The position numbers and the translations under genes were made by a program. Of a stretch of DNA of 64,000 nucleotides, positions 25,975-35,429 are shown piece after piece. Source of the stretch: DATBGO01 sp050011895. Its GTDB lineage: Bacteria; Actinomycetota; Actinomycetes; Streptosporangiales; Streptosporangiaceae. The stretch lies in assembly GCA_050011895.1 (NCBI GenBank), contig JBEKIF010000013.1, forward strand, positions 75,964-139,963. Reading direction: 5' to 3'. Position 1 is the first letter of the stretch. The number at the start of each line of letters is the position of its first letter. Below the pieces are notes generated by a model that did no database searches, was not told the origin of the DNA, and was given only the letters and a program-made list of their open reading frames with translations.

Positions 25975-27249
25975 GTGGCACGCATGGGCGATGGTGGTGA
26001 CCTGCTGAAGTGCTCGTTCTGCGGAAAGAGCCAAAAGCAAGTCAAGAAACTCATCGCCGGTCCCGGCGTGTACATCTGCGACGAATGCATCGATCTGTGT
26101 AACGAGATCATCGAGGAAGAGCTCGCGGAGCCGCCCGAACTGAAATGGGACAGCCTGCCCAAGCCGCGCGAGATCTACGAGTTTCTCGATTCCTACGTGA
26201 TCGGTCAGGAGAAGGCGAAGAAAGGCCTGTCAGTAGCGGTCTATAACCACTACAAGCGGGTCCAGTCGGGCGGCGAGCGTTCCGGTGAGGACGGCGTCGA
26301 GCTCGCCAAGTCGAACATCCTGCTGCTCGGGCCGACCGGGTCGGGCAAGACGCTGCTCGCGCAGACCCTCGCCAGGCTCCTGAACGTGCCGTTCGCGATC
26401 GCCGACGCCACCGCGCTGACCGAGGCCGGGTACGTCGGCGAGGATGTCGAGAACATCCTGCTGAAGCTCATCCAGGCCGCCGACTACGACGTCAAGAAGG
26501 CCGAGACCGGGATCATCTACATCGATGAGATCGACAAGATCGCCCGCAAGAGCGAGAACCCGTCGATCACCCGCGATGTTTCCGGCGAGGGCGTCCAGCA
26601 GGCGCTGCTGAAGATCCTGGAGGGCACGACGGCGTCGGTGCCGCCGCAGGGCGGCCGCAAGCACCCGCACCAGGAGTTCATCCAGATCGACACCACCAAT
26701 GTGCTCTTCATCTGCGGCGGTGCCTTCGCGGGCCTCGAGAAGATCATCGAGCACCGGGTCGGCCGCAGCGGAATGGGCTTCGGCGCGGTGCTCCGGGTGA
26801 AGACCGACCAGGTGACGTCCGACGCGTTCGCCGACGTCATGCCGGAGGACCTGCTTAAGTTCGGGATGATCCCCGAGTTCGTCGGCAGGCTGCCGGTCAT
26901 CACCAGCGTGCATAATCTCGACCGTGAGGCGCTGATCAGGATCCTCACCGAGCCGCGCAACGCGCTCGTCCGGCAGTACCGCCGGCTGTTCGAGCTGGAC
27001 GGGGTGGACCTTGAGTTCACCGACGACGCCCTGGAGGCCGTCGCCGACCAGGCGATCCTGCGCGGCACCGGGGCGCGCGGCCTGCGCGCGATCCTCGAAG
27101 AGGTCCTGCTGTCGGTGATGTACGAGGTGCCGAGCCGCAAGGACGTCGAGCGGGTCGTGATCACCGCCGAGTCGGTGCTGGAGAACGTGAACCCGACCCT
27201 GGTGCCCCGCGACGTGGCGCGGCGGACCCCACGGGAGAAATCCGCCTGA
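25975..27249 (+). CDS. clpX: ATP-dependent Clp protease ATP-binding subunit ClpX
   Basis: The GTG at 25975 follows AAGGAG at 7 bases. The protein has 424 residues, normal for ClpX. The N-terminal C4 zinc-binding domain reads LKCSFCGKSQ ... YICDECIDLC. The AAA+ core has Walker A LLGPTGSGKTLLAQTLA, Walker B IIYIDEIDKIARK, the pore-loop region and sensor-2 GTGARGLRAI. The IGF-type ClpP-contact loop reads GRSGMGFGA. It unfolds tagged substrates and feeds them to ClpP1P2, encoded just upstream. Confidence 0.97.
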   Translation: MARMGDGGDLLKCSFCGKSQKQVKKLIAGPGVYICDECIDLCNEIIEEELAEPPELKWDSLPKPREIYEFLDSYVIGQEKAKKGLSVAVYNHYKRVQSGGERSGEDGVELAKSNILLLGPTGSGKTLLAQTLARLLNVPFAIADATALTEAGYVGEDVENILLKLIQAADYDVKKAETGIIYIDEIDKIARKSENPSITRDVSGEGVQQALLKILEGTTASVPPQGGRKHPHQEFIQIDTTNVLFICGGAFAGLEKIIEHRVGRSGMGFGAVLRVKTDQVTSDAFADVMPEDLLKFGMIPEFVGRLPVITSVHNLDREALIRILTEPRNALVRQYRRLFELDGVDLEFTDDALEAVADQAILRGTGARGLRAILEEVLLSVMYEVPSRKDVERVVITAESVLENVNPTLVPRDVARRTPREKSA

Positions 27250-27351
27250 CCGGCGCGGGCTGACCCGGGCGCGGCGCGCGAGCCCCGCCCTGCGAGCCCC
27301 GCCCTGCCGGCCCCGCCGTGGCAGTACCACAATGCCAGCACGCCAGCGAGG

Positions 27352-28056
27352 TCAGTCCACCAGCTGGCCGTCCTGGAGCGTCAGGATGCGATCCGCCAGG
27401 CCCATCAGAACCTGATCATGGGTCGCGACGATCGCGGTGATGCCTTCGTCGTGCACGATGCTCCGGATCAACCGCATGATCTGGCCCGCCGTCTCGGAAT
27501 CCAGCTGGCCGGTGGGCTCGTCGGCCAGCAGCAGCATGGGGCTGTTGGCCAGGGCCCGGGCGATCGCTACCCGCTGCTGTTCACCGCCGGACAGCTCATA
27601 CGGGCGCTGGGCGGCCCGGCCGCCGAGGCCGACGAGGCCGAGAAGGGCCCTGGCCCGCTCTTCCCTGACCCGCGGGTCACAGCGGGCGAGCCGCATCGGC
27701 AGGCCCACGTTCTCGGCCGCGGACAGGATCGGGATGAGCCCGAAAGACTGGAAGATGAACGCGACCGTCCGCCGCAGCATCAGCGCGAGCTGATCCCCGC
27801 TCATCGCGGTGACGTCCTGGCCCGCCACCTCCACCCGCCCGCTGCTCGGCCGGTCAAGCCCGCCGATGATGGCGAGCAGGGTGCTCTTCCCCGAGCCCGA
27901 CTTGCCGCGCAGCGCGACCAGCTCGCCGCGGTCGACCGTGAGCGATACCCCGCGCAGCGCGCGCACCATGGTGGGCCCGGCGCCGTAAGTCCGGGTCACC
28001 TCCTGCACCACGGCGATGGTGGTCCCGGGCCCCGCGCCGGCCTGGACCGCTGTCAT
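27352..28056 (-). CDS. ABC transporter ATP-binding protein (MacB/LolD-type)
   Basis: The ATG at 28056 follows AGGAGG at 4 bases and overlaps the preceding gene's TGA (ATGA). The protein has 234 residues. It has Walker A GKSGSGKSTLLAIIGGL, Q-loop FIFQSFGLIP, signature LSGGEQQRVAIARAL, Walker B LLLADEPTGQLD and switch His ATHDQ. This subclass energises FtsX-type permeases that move lipids, lipoproteins or peptides by mechanotransmission. It is the last gene of the four-gene minus-strand operon. Between it and clpX lie two 14-bp direct repeats, CGAGCCCCGCCCTG (27279-27306). Confidence 0.92.
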   Translation of the reverse strand: MTAVQAGAGPGTTIAVVQEVTRTYGAGPTMVRALRGVSLTVDRGELVALRGKSGSGKSTLLAIIGGLDRPSSGRVEVAGQDVTAMSGDQLALMLRRTVAFIFQSFGLIPILSAAENVGLPMRLARCDPRVREERARALLGLVGLGGRAAQRPYELSGGEQQRVAIARALANSPMLLLADEPTGQLDSETAGQIMRLIRSIVHDEGITAIVATHDQVLMGLADRILTLQDGQLVD

Positions 28057-29033
28057 GCGTCCTCCTGCCCGGCGCGGCGGACCGCATCCGGCCACACCCC
28101 CACGTGGTCGGGTTCGAGGGCCACCAGCACCCGATCCTTCATGTCCAGGCTGTCGATGAAGTCCCGCGGTATTTGCAGCCGGCCGGCCCGGTCGAGCACC
28201 GAGTACTCCTGCGCGACATCCGCCGCGTGGCCGTGCTCGTCGGTGGTGGTCCGCCGCAGCACCTCGGTGCTGATCCGGCCGTCCCTGATCGCGATGGTCC
28301 TGCTGACCTGATCAGAGACCTGCTGATCATGGGTGACCACCAGGACCGTCACCCCCAGCTCGGAGTTGGCGGCGCGCAGGGCCGCGAATACCTCGTCGGC
28401 CGTCGCGCTGTCGAGTTCGCCGGTCGGCTCGTCGGCCAGCAGCACGGTGGGCTGGTTGGCGAGCGCGACCCCGATGGCCACCCGCTGCTGCTCACCGCCG
28501 GACATCTCGGCGGGCATCCGGTCGGCGCAGTCGCCGACGCCGAGTATCTTCAGCAGCTCGCCGGCCCGGCGGCCTCGCTTGCTGCGGCGCAGCCGGGCCA
28601 GGCCCATCGGCAGGGCCACGTTCTCCGCGGCGGTCAGGTGCGAGAACAGGTTCCTGCTGGTCTGCTGCCAGAGGAACCCGACGGTGCCGCGCCGGTAAGC
28701 CAGCCGCTCCTTGGCGCCCATGGTCAAAAGGTCATGCCCGGCCACCCTGGCCTGGCCGGCGGTGGGCGTGTCCAGGCCGGCCAGGATGTTGAGCAGCGTC
28801 GACTTCCCGCTGCCCGACGCGCCGACCAGCGCGGTCAGCTCACCCGGTCCGATCAGCAGGTCCAGGCTCTGCAGCGCCTGCACCTCAATCCCGGCGGTCG
28901 TGTAGATCCGGACCAGCCGGTCGCACGCGATCACCGCGTCGTGCCCGAAGGCGGGTCGCTGCCCGGCCGCACCGCCCCGGGCGCCCGCCCGCGCCCCGGC
29001 CGCGGTCAGCTCATCGATGGATGTCCGCTGCAC
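28053..29033 (-). CDS. ABC transporter ATP-binding protein with C-terminal AbrB-like domain
   Basis: The protein has 326 residues, starting at a GTG (29033) 4 bp after the upstream permease gene. The ATPase is complete: Walker A GASGSGKSTLLNILAGL, Q-loop FLWQQTSRNLF, signature MSGGEQQRVAIGVAL, Walker B LLADEPTGELD and THDQQ. After residue ~245 comes a linker, then YSVLDRAGRLQIPRDFIDSL and VLVALEPDHVGVWP, which match the swapped-hairpin AbrB/SpoVT fold (GRxxIPxxxxxxL core). AbrB domains usually bind DNA or oligomerise. Fusion to an exporter ATPase suggests dimerisation or coupling of transport to regulation (inference). Confidence 0.88.
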   Translation of the reverse strand: MQRTSIDELTAAGARAGARGGAAGQRPAFGHDAVIACDRLVRIYTTAGIEVQALQSLDLLIGPGELTALVGASGSGKSTLLNILAGLDTPTAGQARVAGHDLLTMGAKERLAYRRGTVGFLWQQTSRNLFSHLTAAENVALPMGLARLRRSKRGRRAGELLKILGVGDCADRMPAEMSGGEQQRVAIGVALANQPTVLLADEPTGELDSATADEVFAALRAANSELGVTVLVVTHDQQVSDQVSRTIAIRDGRISTEVLRRTTTDEHGHAADVAQEYSVLDRAGRLQIPRDFIDSLDMKDRVLVALEPDHVGVWPDAVRRAGQEDA

Positions 29034-29037
29034 GCCA

Positions 29038-31908
29038 TCACCCGCCTTCGTCCAGCCGCAGCACCCCGGTCCTGGACCGCCTGCGGATAACGGTCGCCTG
29101 ACCAGCCGTGATCGTGGCGACCAGGGCCACGAGGGCGACGACGGGCAGGATGAGCGCCGGCAGGTCGGGCCGTACCTGCACCGAGGCGCCCGAGCCGGTG
29201 AACGCCGACAGATCGAGGGCCGGCCCGACCAGCTGCCCGAGGACCGCGCCGGCCAGCTCGGCGCCCACCACCGCGACCAGCAGCAGCGGCAGGACGTCCA
29301 GCAGGGCCAGCCGCCGGGCCTGCCGGCCGGTCAGCCCGAGCGCGGTGAGCCACGTGCCAAGCCGGGTCCGGTCCCGGCCGGTCAGGGCCAGGCCGAGCAG
29401 CACCGCGGCCACGCTGCAGGCCGCCCCGGCCGCCACGGTCAGCTCGAACAGCCGGCTCGAGCCCCGCACCGACGGCGCGCCCGCGGTCGATTGCAGCACC
29501 GCCGCGCGGGAGGTGACCAGGAAGCCGGGCAGAGTCCGCGTCAGCGCGACGCGGAGCGCGGCCACCCTGATCCCGGCTCCGGCCAGCAGCACCGTGTTCG
29601 GCGCGGTGCCGCCGGCGATCCGGTCCGCGGCCCAGCCGGGCAGGATGACAAAGCTGCCGCCGCCGGGCTGGGCCGGGGTGCTCGCGGCGGTCGCGGCCAC
29701 CTGAATGGTCAGCTGGCTGCTGTCGAACGCGAGCTGGTTAGAGCCCGCCCGGACGGCCGCCGCGACCCGAGGTGACGCGATGACCGGGATGGCGCCTCCC
29801 GGCCCGGGCCTGGCCAGCAGCCGGGCCGGGACCGCCGGCCACGGGGTGTCGGCGACCAGCGCGGCGTAGCTCGCCGGATCGGCGACCAGCACGCCGGTCG
29901 ATATCGCGCCTTCGGCGCCGATCAGCAGGTTGCCGGCCAGCGGTGACCCCGGCGAAACGTAGAACAGCGCGGCCTGGGCGCGCACGCCGGGCACGGCCGC
30001 CATCGCGCGCTGTGCCGCGGGGCCGATCGACGTCTCGAATCCGGTGCGCTTGACCACCACATCGGCACCGGTCTGCTGCCACGAGGCCGCCACCTGACCG
30101 CTGCCGACCGCCGCCCGGATCGTGCCGCCGAGCGCGATCACTGCCAGCGCGACGACCAGCGCGAGGGCCGGCAGCAGCGTGTCTGGCCTGGCGCGCGCCG
30201 CCTGCGCGATGCCGAGGTATCCGACGGCTCCGCGGCGGCGTGCGGTCAGCCGCAGCAGCGCGCGCAGCGGCAGTGGGTAGACCCAGGCCGCGACCAGCCC
30301 CGCGGCCAGGGCCACCAGGACCGGCGCCGAGCTGATGTAGGGGTCGACGCCGGTGCCCGGCACGAGGCCGCGCGCCCGCAGCGCGGCGGCCCCGCCGGCG
30401 ATCGCGATGATCGCGGTCAGCTCGGCCACCCGCCGACGCGCTGACCTGCGATGGAATACCAGGTCACCGCGGCCGGACGCGGCCAGCGACCGCGGGCCGC
30501 GATGCTGCCAGCCGACCAGCAGCGCCGGGGCGGCGAGGGTGATCACCGCTACGGCGGCCAGCAGCCGCCAGCTGGCCGGGTTGGCGCCACCGGGTGTCAC
30601 GACGGCCGCTGCCAGCGCGCCGGCGGCGAGGGCCGGGCCGGCCACCAGAGCGGTCCTGGCCGCCGTCCGCAGCGCCACCTGGACGGTGCTCCCGCCCCTG
30701 GCCCGCAGCAGGGCCAGCTCGGCCCGGTAGGCGGCGGCGACGATCAGGGCGCAGGCCAGCAGCAGGATCACGGCCGCGGCGAACAGGCCCACCGTGAGCA
30801 GCGAGTCGGTGGCGCCGACGGCGGCCTGGACGGCCTCGAAGTCAGTGAGGTTCCCGACGCCTTCGGCCGAGATGGCGGGTGAGCCGAGCCCGGGCGGCAG
30901 CCCCCCGGCGACGGCCGGCCCGGTTTCCTGCAGCTGGCCCTGCAGCACTGTCATCGCCTGGATGAAACCCGGCACCTGCGAGACGGTCAGCGCACTGGTG
31001 TCCAGCGGGTTGTCCCAGAAGGCCCGCACGTCAGCCAGCGCCAGGGTGCCCTGCGTTTCCGCCGTCTCGATCGCGGGCAGCTCCGCAGGGCCGATGAACA
31101 CCCCGCCCTGCCAGATCTGCGCCCCGGTACTGCTGCTGGCCGGGGTCGGTGCGGCCAGCGACGGATCGTGGGTCCAGAACGCCGCTGACGGGTCAGCCGG
31201 CCTGACGATGCCGGTCACCTCCAGCCGCACCGACGGGTCACTGGGCAGCGCCGCCGGGTCGCGGCCCAGCTGGATCACCGCCCCTGGGCGCAGCCCGAGC
31301 GTGGCGGCCGTCGCGGCGGTCACGGCGGCCTGCAGGGTGATCACCGCGCGGCTGCCGCGCCCGGTCGTCATCGCGGCCTGCGGGTACGAGCCCGAGGCCA
31401 GCCCTGAATAGTGCCGCAGCCCGCTGGCGTAGCCAATCTCGATGGCCGGCGGCGCACCGAGGATCGCCCGCGGCGTCGGATTCAGGACCGGCTGGAATGG
31501 CGTCGTCAGGCTTCCCCACCGGAGCGCTGCGGGAGCGTCCACCGGCGCGTCGATCCGGGAGCCGATCGCCGCGGCTACCGCTTGCACCTGGGCGGCTGTC
31601 AGCTGGTCGGTGGCGGCGGTGCCCTGGATCTGGAAGTTCTCGCTCGTGATGATGCCGAATGCGCCGGCTGACCTGATGGTCTGCTGCAGCGCGGCGTTCT
31701 GCAGTGCGGTGATTTCGCGCGGGCCCGCCACCGCGACAAACGCGCCGAGCAGCGCGACCAGCGCGAGCGCCCAGGCCGGCCCGGGGCCGGCCGGGCCGCT
31801 GGCCTGCCGCCGGAGCCGGCTGGCCAGCGAGCGGCCCGCCGGCGAGCGGCCCGCTGGCGAGGCGGCTGTCGCGGCCCGCCGCCGCGCGGGGTCCCTGCGG
31901 TGGCTCAT
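29038..31908 (-). CDS. FtsX-family ABC transporter permease 2
   Basis: The ATG at 31908 overlaps the stop of the upstream permease gene (ATGA). The protein has 956 residues. A basic N-terminus with ASPAGRSPAGRSLAS is followed by a helix (ALALVALLGAFVAVAGP), a large outside domain, then helix groups around residues 365-560 (LLTVGLFAAAVILLLACALIVAAAY, LLAAVAVITLAAPALL), a second outside domain, and C-terminal helices (LTVAAGAACSVAAVLLGLAL, LLDVLPLLLVAVVGAELAGAV, LILPVVALVALVATITAG). This is the duplicated FtsX architecture. The exported substrate is unknown. No cytoplasmic enzyme gene that might make a substrate is nearby. Confidence 0.86.
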   Translation of the reverse strand: MSHRRDPARRRAATAASPAGRSPAGRSLASRLRRQASGPAGPGPAWALALVALLGAFVAVAGPREITALQNAALQQTIRSAGAFGIITSENFQIQGTAATDQLTAAQVQAVAAAIGSRIDAPVDAPAALRWGSLTTPFQPVLNPTPRAILGAPPAIEIGYASGLRHYSGLASGSYPQAAMTTGRGSRAVITLQAAVTAATAATLGLRPGAVIQLGRDPAALPSDPSVRLEVTGIVRPADPSAAFWTHDPSLAAPTPASSSTGAQIWQGGVFIGPAELPAIETAETQGTLALADVRAFWDNPLDTSALTVSQVPGFIQAMTVLQGQLQETGPAVAGGLPPGLGSPAISAEGVGNLTDFEAVQAAVGATDSLLTVGLFAAAVILLLACALIVAAAYRAELALLRARGGSTVQVALRTAARTALVAGPALAAGALAAAVVTPGGANPASWRLLAAVAVITLAAPALLVGWQHRGPRSLAASGRGDLVFHRRSARRRVAELTAIIAIAGGAAALRARGLVPGTGVDPYISSAPVLVALAAGLVAAWVYPLPLRALLRLTARRRGAVGYLGIAQAARARPDTLLPALALVVALAVIALGGTIRAAVGSGQVAASWQQTGADVVVKRTGFETSIGPAAQRAMAAVPGVRAQAALFYVSPGSPLAGNLLIGAEGAISTGVLVADPASYAALVADTPWPAVPARLLARPGPGGAIPVIASPRVAAAVRAGSNQLAFDSSQLTIQVAATAASTPAQPGGGSFVILPGWAADRIAGGTAPNTVLLAGAGIRVAALRVALTRTLPGFLVTSRAAVLQSTAGAPSVRGSSRLFELTVAAGAACSVAAVLLGLALTGRDRTRLGTWLTALGLTGRQARRLALLDVLPLLLVAVVGAELAGAVLGQLVGPALDLSAFTGSGASVQVRPDLPALILPVVALVALVATITAGQATVIRRRSRTGVLRLDEGG

Positions 31909-34900
31909 GTCTGCGCCTCCAGCCGGGTCCGGGCGGCCAGGCCGGCCCGGGAACCGGTGCCGAACACGGCGATCAGCACCGGCGCGGCGGCAACGGCCAG
32001 CGCCAGGACGGCGGGAACCGCCAGCGGCACCTGGACCAGCACCGGCGGCTGCGGGTGCGCTCCGGCCGCGGTGAGCGTCACCGCCGGGACGACGAGCCGG
32101 GCCAGTACGCTGCCGAGCAGCAGGCCGGCGGCTGCCGCGGGAACGGCCAGCACGGCCTGTTCCAGGCAGAGCAGCCGGGTGAGCTGACCGCGGGTGGCGC
32201 CGAGCGCGGCCAGCAGGGCGACGTCGCGGGCCCGGTCGCGGGCGGTCGCCGCGCTGACCAGGAAGCCGGCGGCAGCCAGGACGACGGCGGCAGCGGCGAT
32301 CGCCAGCATCGCCAGCTGCGGCGCGGCGGCGAGCGGATCGGCCAGCAGGGCGTTGGCCGTCGCGGCGCGATCGGCGAGCGTGGCACCGGCTGGCAGCCCG
32401 GCCAGGCTCGGCGGCCCGGCGGCCCGCAGCCACCACTCGGTCACCGGCCACGGCTCGACGCCGGCCGTAGCCAGGGCCTGCTGGAACCCGGACTGGTCGA
32501 CGACCAGCCCGCCGCCCGCGCCGCTGATGGTGGGGAAACCGCTGATCGCGCTTTTGATCGTGGCGCTGATGCTGGCGCCGTTCACGTTGATCGTGACGGT
32601 GTCTCCGGGCCGCGCACCGGTCTGGCCGAGGTAGGCACTCGTCGCGACGGCGGGCAGCGGCCCGCTCGGCCCGCCCTCGGCGACCGTGAGATCGGCTGGC
32701 AGCCTGCTGTAGGGACCGCATGGGTACGAATTCAGGAACGACCCGCAGTTCCTGGTCTGCGGGCCGACGCCGGAACCAGTAGCGAACCGCACCGTCAGGC
32801 TCGTTCCGGCCGCTGAGGTCCCGGTGACCTGCGGCTGGCTGTTCACGTTGCCGTTGCCGGATGCAACCACCTGGCCCGCGTTAGCGGTTATCGTCGATCC
32901 GGGCACGCCGGCGTCGAACGGGCGGCCGAAACGGCCGGTCAGGGCGGCGGCGCCGCGGACCGAGCGGATGGTCAGCGTTGCCGCATGACCGCGCCGGGTG
33001 GGCAGCAGGTACTGCAGGGCGTAGCCGGTGATGCGCAGCGGGTAGGCGGCCCGGTTACGCTGGGCGATCACCGCGGTCAGCTGGTGGCTCCGGCCATCGG
33101 CCGGGATCACGCCGCCCAGCACCGAGTAGGAGATCCCGAACGTATCCCGCAGCCGCAGCAGCAGCGCCGCCTGGCTGGCACCGGCCGCGGTGAGTTCCGC
33201 GGTGATCAGCAGGCGGGCGGGCCGGCCCGGGACGAGGGAACTGGCCGGCTCGCGGTGCGGCACCAGCCGGGCCAGCAGCGCCGGCACCGAGCCGCCGACC
33301 AGGTCCGGCCGGATCGCGGCGACCGAGACGGCCTGCCGGGCGTCGAGGGCCAGCAGGGTGGCCGTGCCGCCGTTGGCCAGCCCGATCGGGTCCCTGATGA
33401 CCGGCGTGCTCCCGGTCACCCAGGGTGCGCTGGTCAGCCCGGTCACCTCGCCGAGCGGGATCGCGGCGGCCGGCGGCAGGTTAATGCGCGCGTCCGCGCC
33501 GGTGCTGAAGCTGGCCCGGTCCTGCGCGGAGCGCTGCCAGCTGGACCATTCCGCTATCGCGAGCACGCTGGTGGCCACCGCGAGGACGGCGAGCAGCACC
33601 GGTCCGGCCTGCCGCAGCGGCCGGCGGCTGATCTGCCAGGCGGCCACCGCGGCGGTGAGGTTGCGGCCGCGCACGGCGGCCCGGTCGCCGAGCCTGACCA
33701 CCACGGGCAGCAGCCGGAGCATCACCACGGCGCCCGCGGCCAGTGCCAGCACCGGGGCGCTGACCAGGACGGGATCCACGCCGATGGAGCCGCCACGGCC
33801 GGGCGAGACGGACCCGGAGTAGCGGGCGAGCTGCCAGCTGGCCAGAACGGCCAGGGCGACGAGCGCGACGTCGACGCCCGACCGGGTGGCCGGGGCGATG
33901 ACCCGCTGCCGTCCGCGCCGGGCCCCCTCGCGCACCGGCGAGCCGGCGGCTTGCAGCCAGCTCTGGGCGATGATCAGCCCGCACCCGACCGCCGCTGCCG
34001 CGGCCGTCAGCCAGGCGACGGCAGGGAAGGCGACCGGAAGCCGGAGGGCGCTGTGCGCGAGCGGCCCGCGCCGTGCCAGCCACGGCAGCGCCAGGCCGCC
34101 GAGGACGGGGCCAAGGGCGGCCACCGGCACGACGATCAGCGCCGCCTCGGTCACCCCGGTGCCGGCCAGCTGCCACCTGGAGGCGCCGCGTGCTCGCAGC
34201 AGCTCCGCTTCGGCGGCGCGCTGCCTGCTCAGCAGGGCGGTGGCCAGCGCCACCGTGGCACCGGCGATGACGAGGAAGATGAGGACGCCGATCGCCAGCT
34301 GTGACCTGGTGACCACCAGGGCGACCTGCAGGCCGCTGAGCAGCCCGGGCAGGCCAGTGGTCACCGCCACGTCGCGCAGCTGCAGGCTGCCGGTCAGGGC
34401 AGTCAGGCCAGCTGCCAGCTGGCTGGCGAAGGCAGGCACGTTACCCGCGTTGACCCGAGGGATCTCCGGCTCCGCTGACCAGGTGGCGGACGCGACGGGA
34501 ATGCGCCCGGCGGCCAGCTGCGCCTGGCTGGTGACCAGCGCTGGGTAGATCCTGAATCCGCCCGTCTGCTGCGGGCTCGTCACCGGATCAAGCGACCAGT
34601 AGGGGCTGTTCGCGCCGATCGGGCGGAAGATCCCGGTGATCTTCACGGGAACCGGGGCTGACGAGGTGGCCACCCGGAGCAGGATCGTGGCCCCCGGCCG
34701 CAGGTGAAGGCTCGCGGCCAGGGACGAGGGCGCCGCGACCGCGGTGCGGCCGCCGCCGGCCGCCCGGGCTGGCCAGGCACCCGCGAGCAGCAGGGCGTGG
34801 GCGGGCTGATCCTGCAGCGAGATCACGTGGGTTTGCGCGTTGGCGCCAGCGAGGGCTGCCGGGATGTCCAGGTAGTCGGTGCTGACCGAGTCGAAGATCG

Positions 34901-35174
34901 TGAGCGGCACGGTTGGCAGCGCGCGGCCGAGCGCGGCGCGGACCCGGCTATCGGCTTGCGCCGCGGCGGCCGGAGAGGTCATCGCCGCGGTGACCGATAT
35001 GCCGGTGGCCGGATTGCCGGCCAGCGAGGTCCGGACCGCGTTGCTGGTGACGGTGGCGGAGAACGATGCCAGCGCGGCGAGCAGCGCGGCCGAGAGCGTG
35101 GCTGTCACGACGGCGGCGGTCAGCGCCAGGCGGTGCGGGGTGAGGCGCCGGACGATCGCTGGCGCTCTGCGCAC
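31905..35174 (-). CDS. FtsX-family ABC transporter permease 1
   Basis: The protein has 1089 residues from a GTG at 35174, with GAGGTGA 9 bases upstream. The N-terminal helix (LALTAAVVTATLSAALLAALA) leads to an outside domain with an EGxPA-like NPATGISVTAAM and GIFRPIGANSPYWSLDP. Central helices follow (LAIGVLIFLVIAGATVALATALL, LIVVPVAALGPVLGGLALPWL). A second outside domain holds two Cys near NCGSFLNSYPCGPYSR that could form a disulfide, and C-terminal helices end the protein. It is the first gene of the exporter operon and is divergent from valS. Confidence 0.87.
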   Translation of the reverse strand: MRRAPAIVRRLTPHRLALTAAVVTATLSAALLAALASFSATVTSNAVRTSLAGNPATGISVTAAMTSPAAAAQADSRVRAALGRALPTVPLTIFDSVSTDYLDIPAALAGANAQTHVISLQDQPAHALLLAGAWPARAAGGGRTAVAAPSSLAASLHLRPGATILLRVATSSAPVPVKITGIFRPIGANSPYWSLDPVTSPQQTGGFRIYPALVTSQAQLAAGRIPVASATWSAEPEIPRVNAGNVPAFASQLAAGLTALTGSLQLRDVAVTTGLPGLLSGLQVALVVTRSQLAIGVLIFLVIAGATVALATALLSRQRAAEAELLRARGASRWQLAGTGVTEAALIVVPVAALGPVLGGLALPWLARRGPLAHSALRLPVAFPAVAWLTAAAAAVGCGLIIAQSWLQAAGSPVREGARRGRQRVIAPATRSGVDVALVALAVLASWQLARYSGSVSPGRGGSIGVDPVLVSAPVLALAAGAVVMLRLLPVVVRLGDRAAVRGRNLTAAVAAWQISRRPLRQAGPVLLAVLAVATSVLAIAEWSSWQRSAQDRASFSTGADARINLPPAAAIPLGEVTGLTSAPWVTGSTPVIRDPIGLANGGTATLLALDARQAVSVAAIRPDLVGGSVPALLARLVPHREPASSLVPGRPARLLITAELTAAGASQAALLLRLRDTFGISYSVLGGVIPADGRSHQLTAVIAQRNRAAYPLRITGYALQYLLPTRRGHAATLTIRSVRGAAALTGRFGRPFDAGVPGSTITANAGQVVASGNGNVNSQPQVTGTSAAGTSLTVRFATGSGVGPQTRNCGSFLNSYPCGPYSRLPADLTVAEGGPSGPLPAVATSAYLGQTGARPGDTVTINVNGASISATIKSAISGFPTISGAGGGLVVDQSGFQQALATAGVEPWPVTEWWLRAAGPPSLAGLPAGATLADRAATANALLADPLAAAPQLAMLAIAAAAVVLAAAGFLVSAATARDRARDVALLAALGATRGQLTRLLCLEQAVLAVPAAAAGLLLGSVLARLVVPAVTLTAAGAHPQPPVLVQVPLAVPAVLALAVAAAPVLIAVFGTGSRAGLAARTRLEAQT

Positions 35175-35415
35175 GGGGCCTGGTCACCTCGAATCCGATC
35201 CCGGACATGCCTCCCGCTCACCGTTACATGGGCAGGCGGCATAGATCCATGACCGAGACCAGTTAGTGACGCAGTAGAGACTCACCCGTCGCACGACGTC
35301 GCCGGGGCGTAATGGGCACTGCGCGAGCCCGCGGTCGCTCAGGTCGCGCGCCAGATCGCGGCCTGGAGCCTGGCCCGCCTGCAGGCCTTGGCCAGCGCGG
35401 CATCGGGCGACTACG

Positions 35416-35429
35416 TAGACTCACCTGAC
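35416..35429 (+). promoter_or_regulatory. Candidate -10 element at the valS start (leaderless type)
   Basis: TAGACT (35416-35421) lies 8 bases before the proposed valS GTG at 35430, and no ribosome-binding site is present. A transcript would begin at or next to the GTG. No good -35 was found. The rest of the 35175-35429 gap shows no T-box-like leader or other recognisable structure. Confidence 0.35.

Noticed and set aside
31909..32721. N-terminal extension of permease 2 into permease 1
   Set aside because: The ATGA junction at 31905-31908 and the following membrane signal fit the short form; the extension is Arg-rich out-of-frame sequence.
35175..35429. T-box riboswitch before valS
   Set aside because: No T-box sequence, specifier stem or antiterminator was recognisable.
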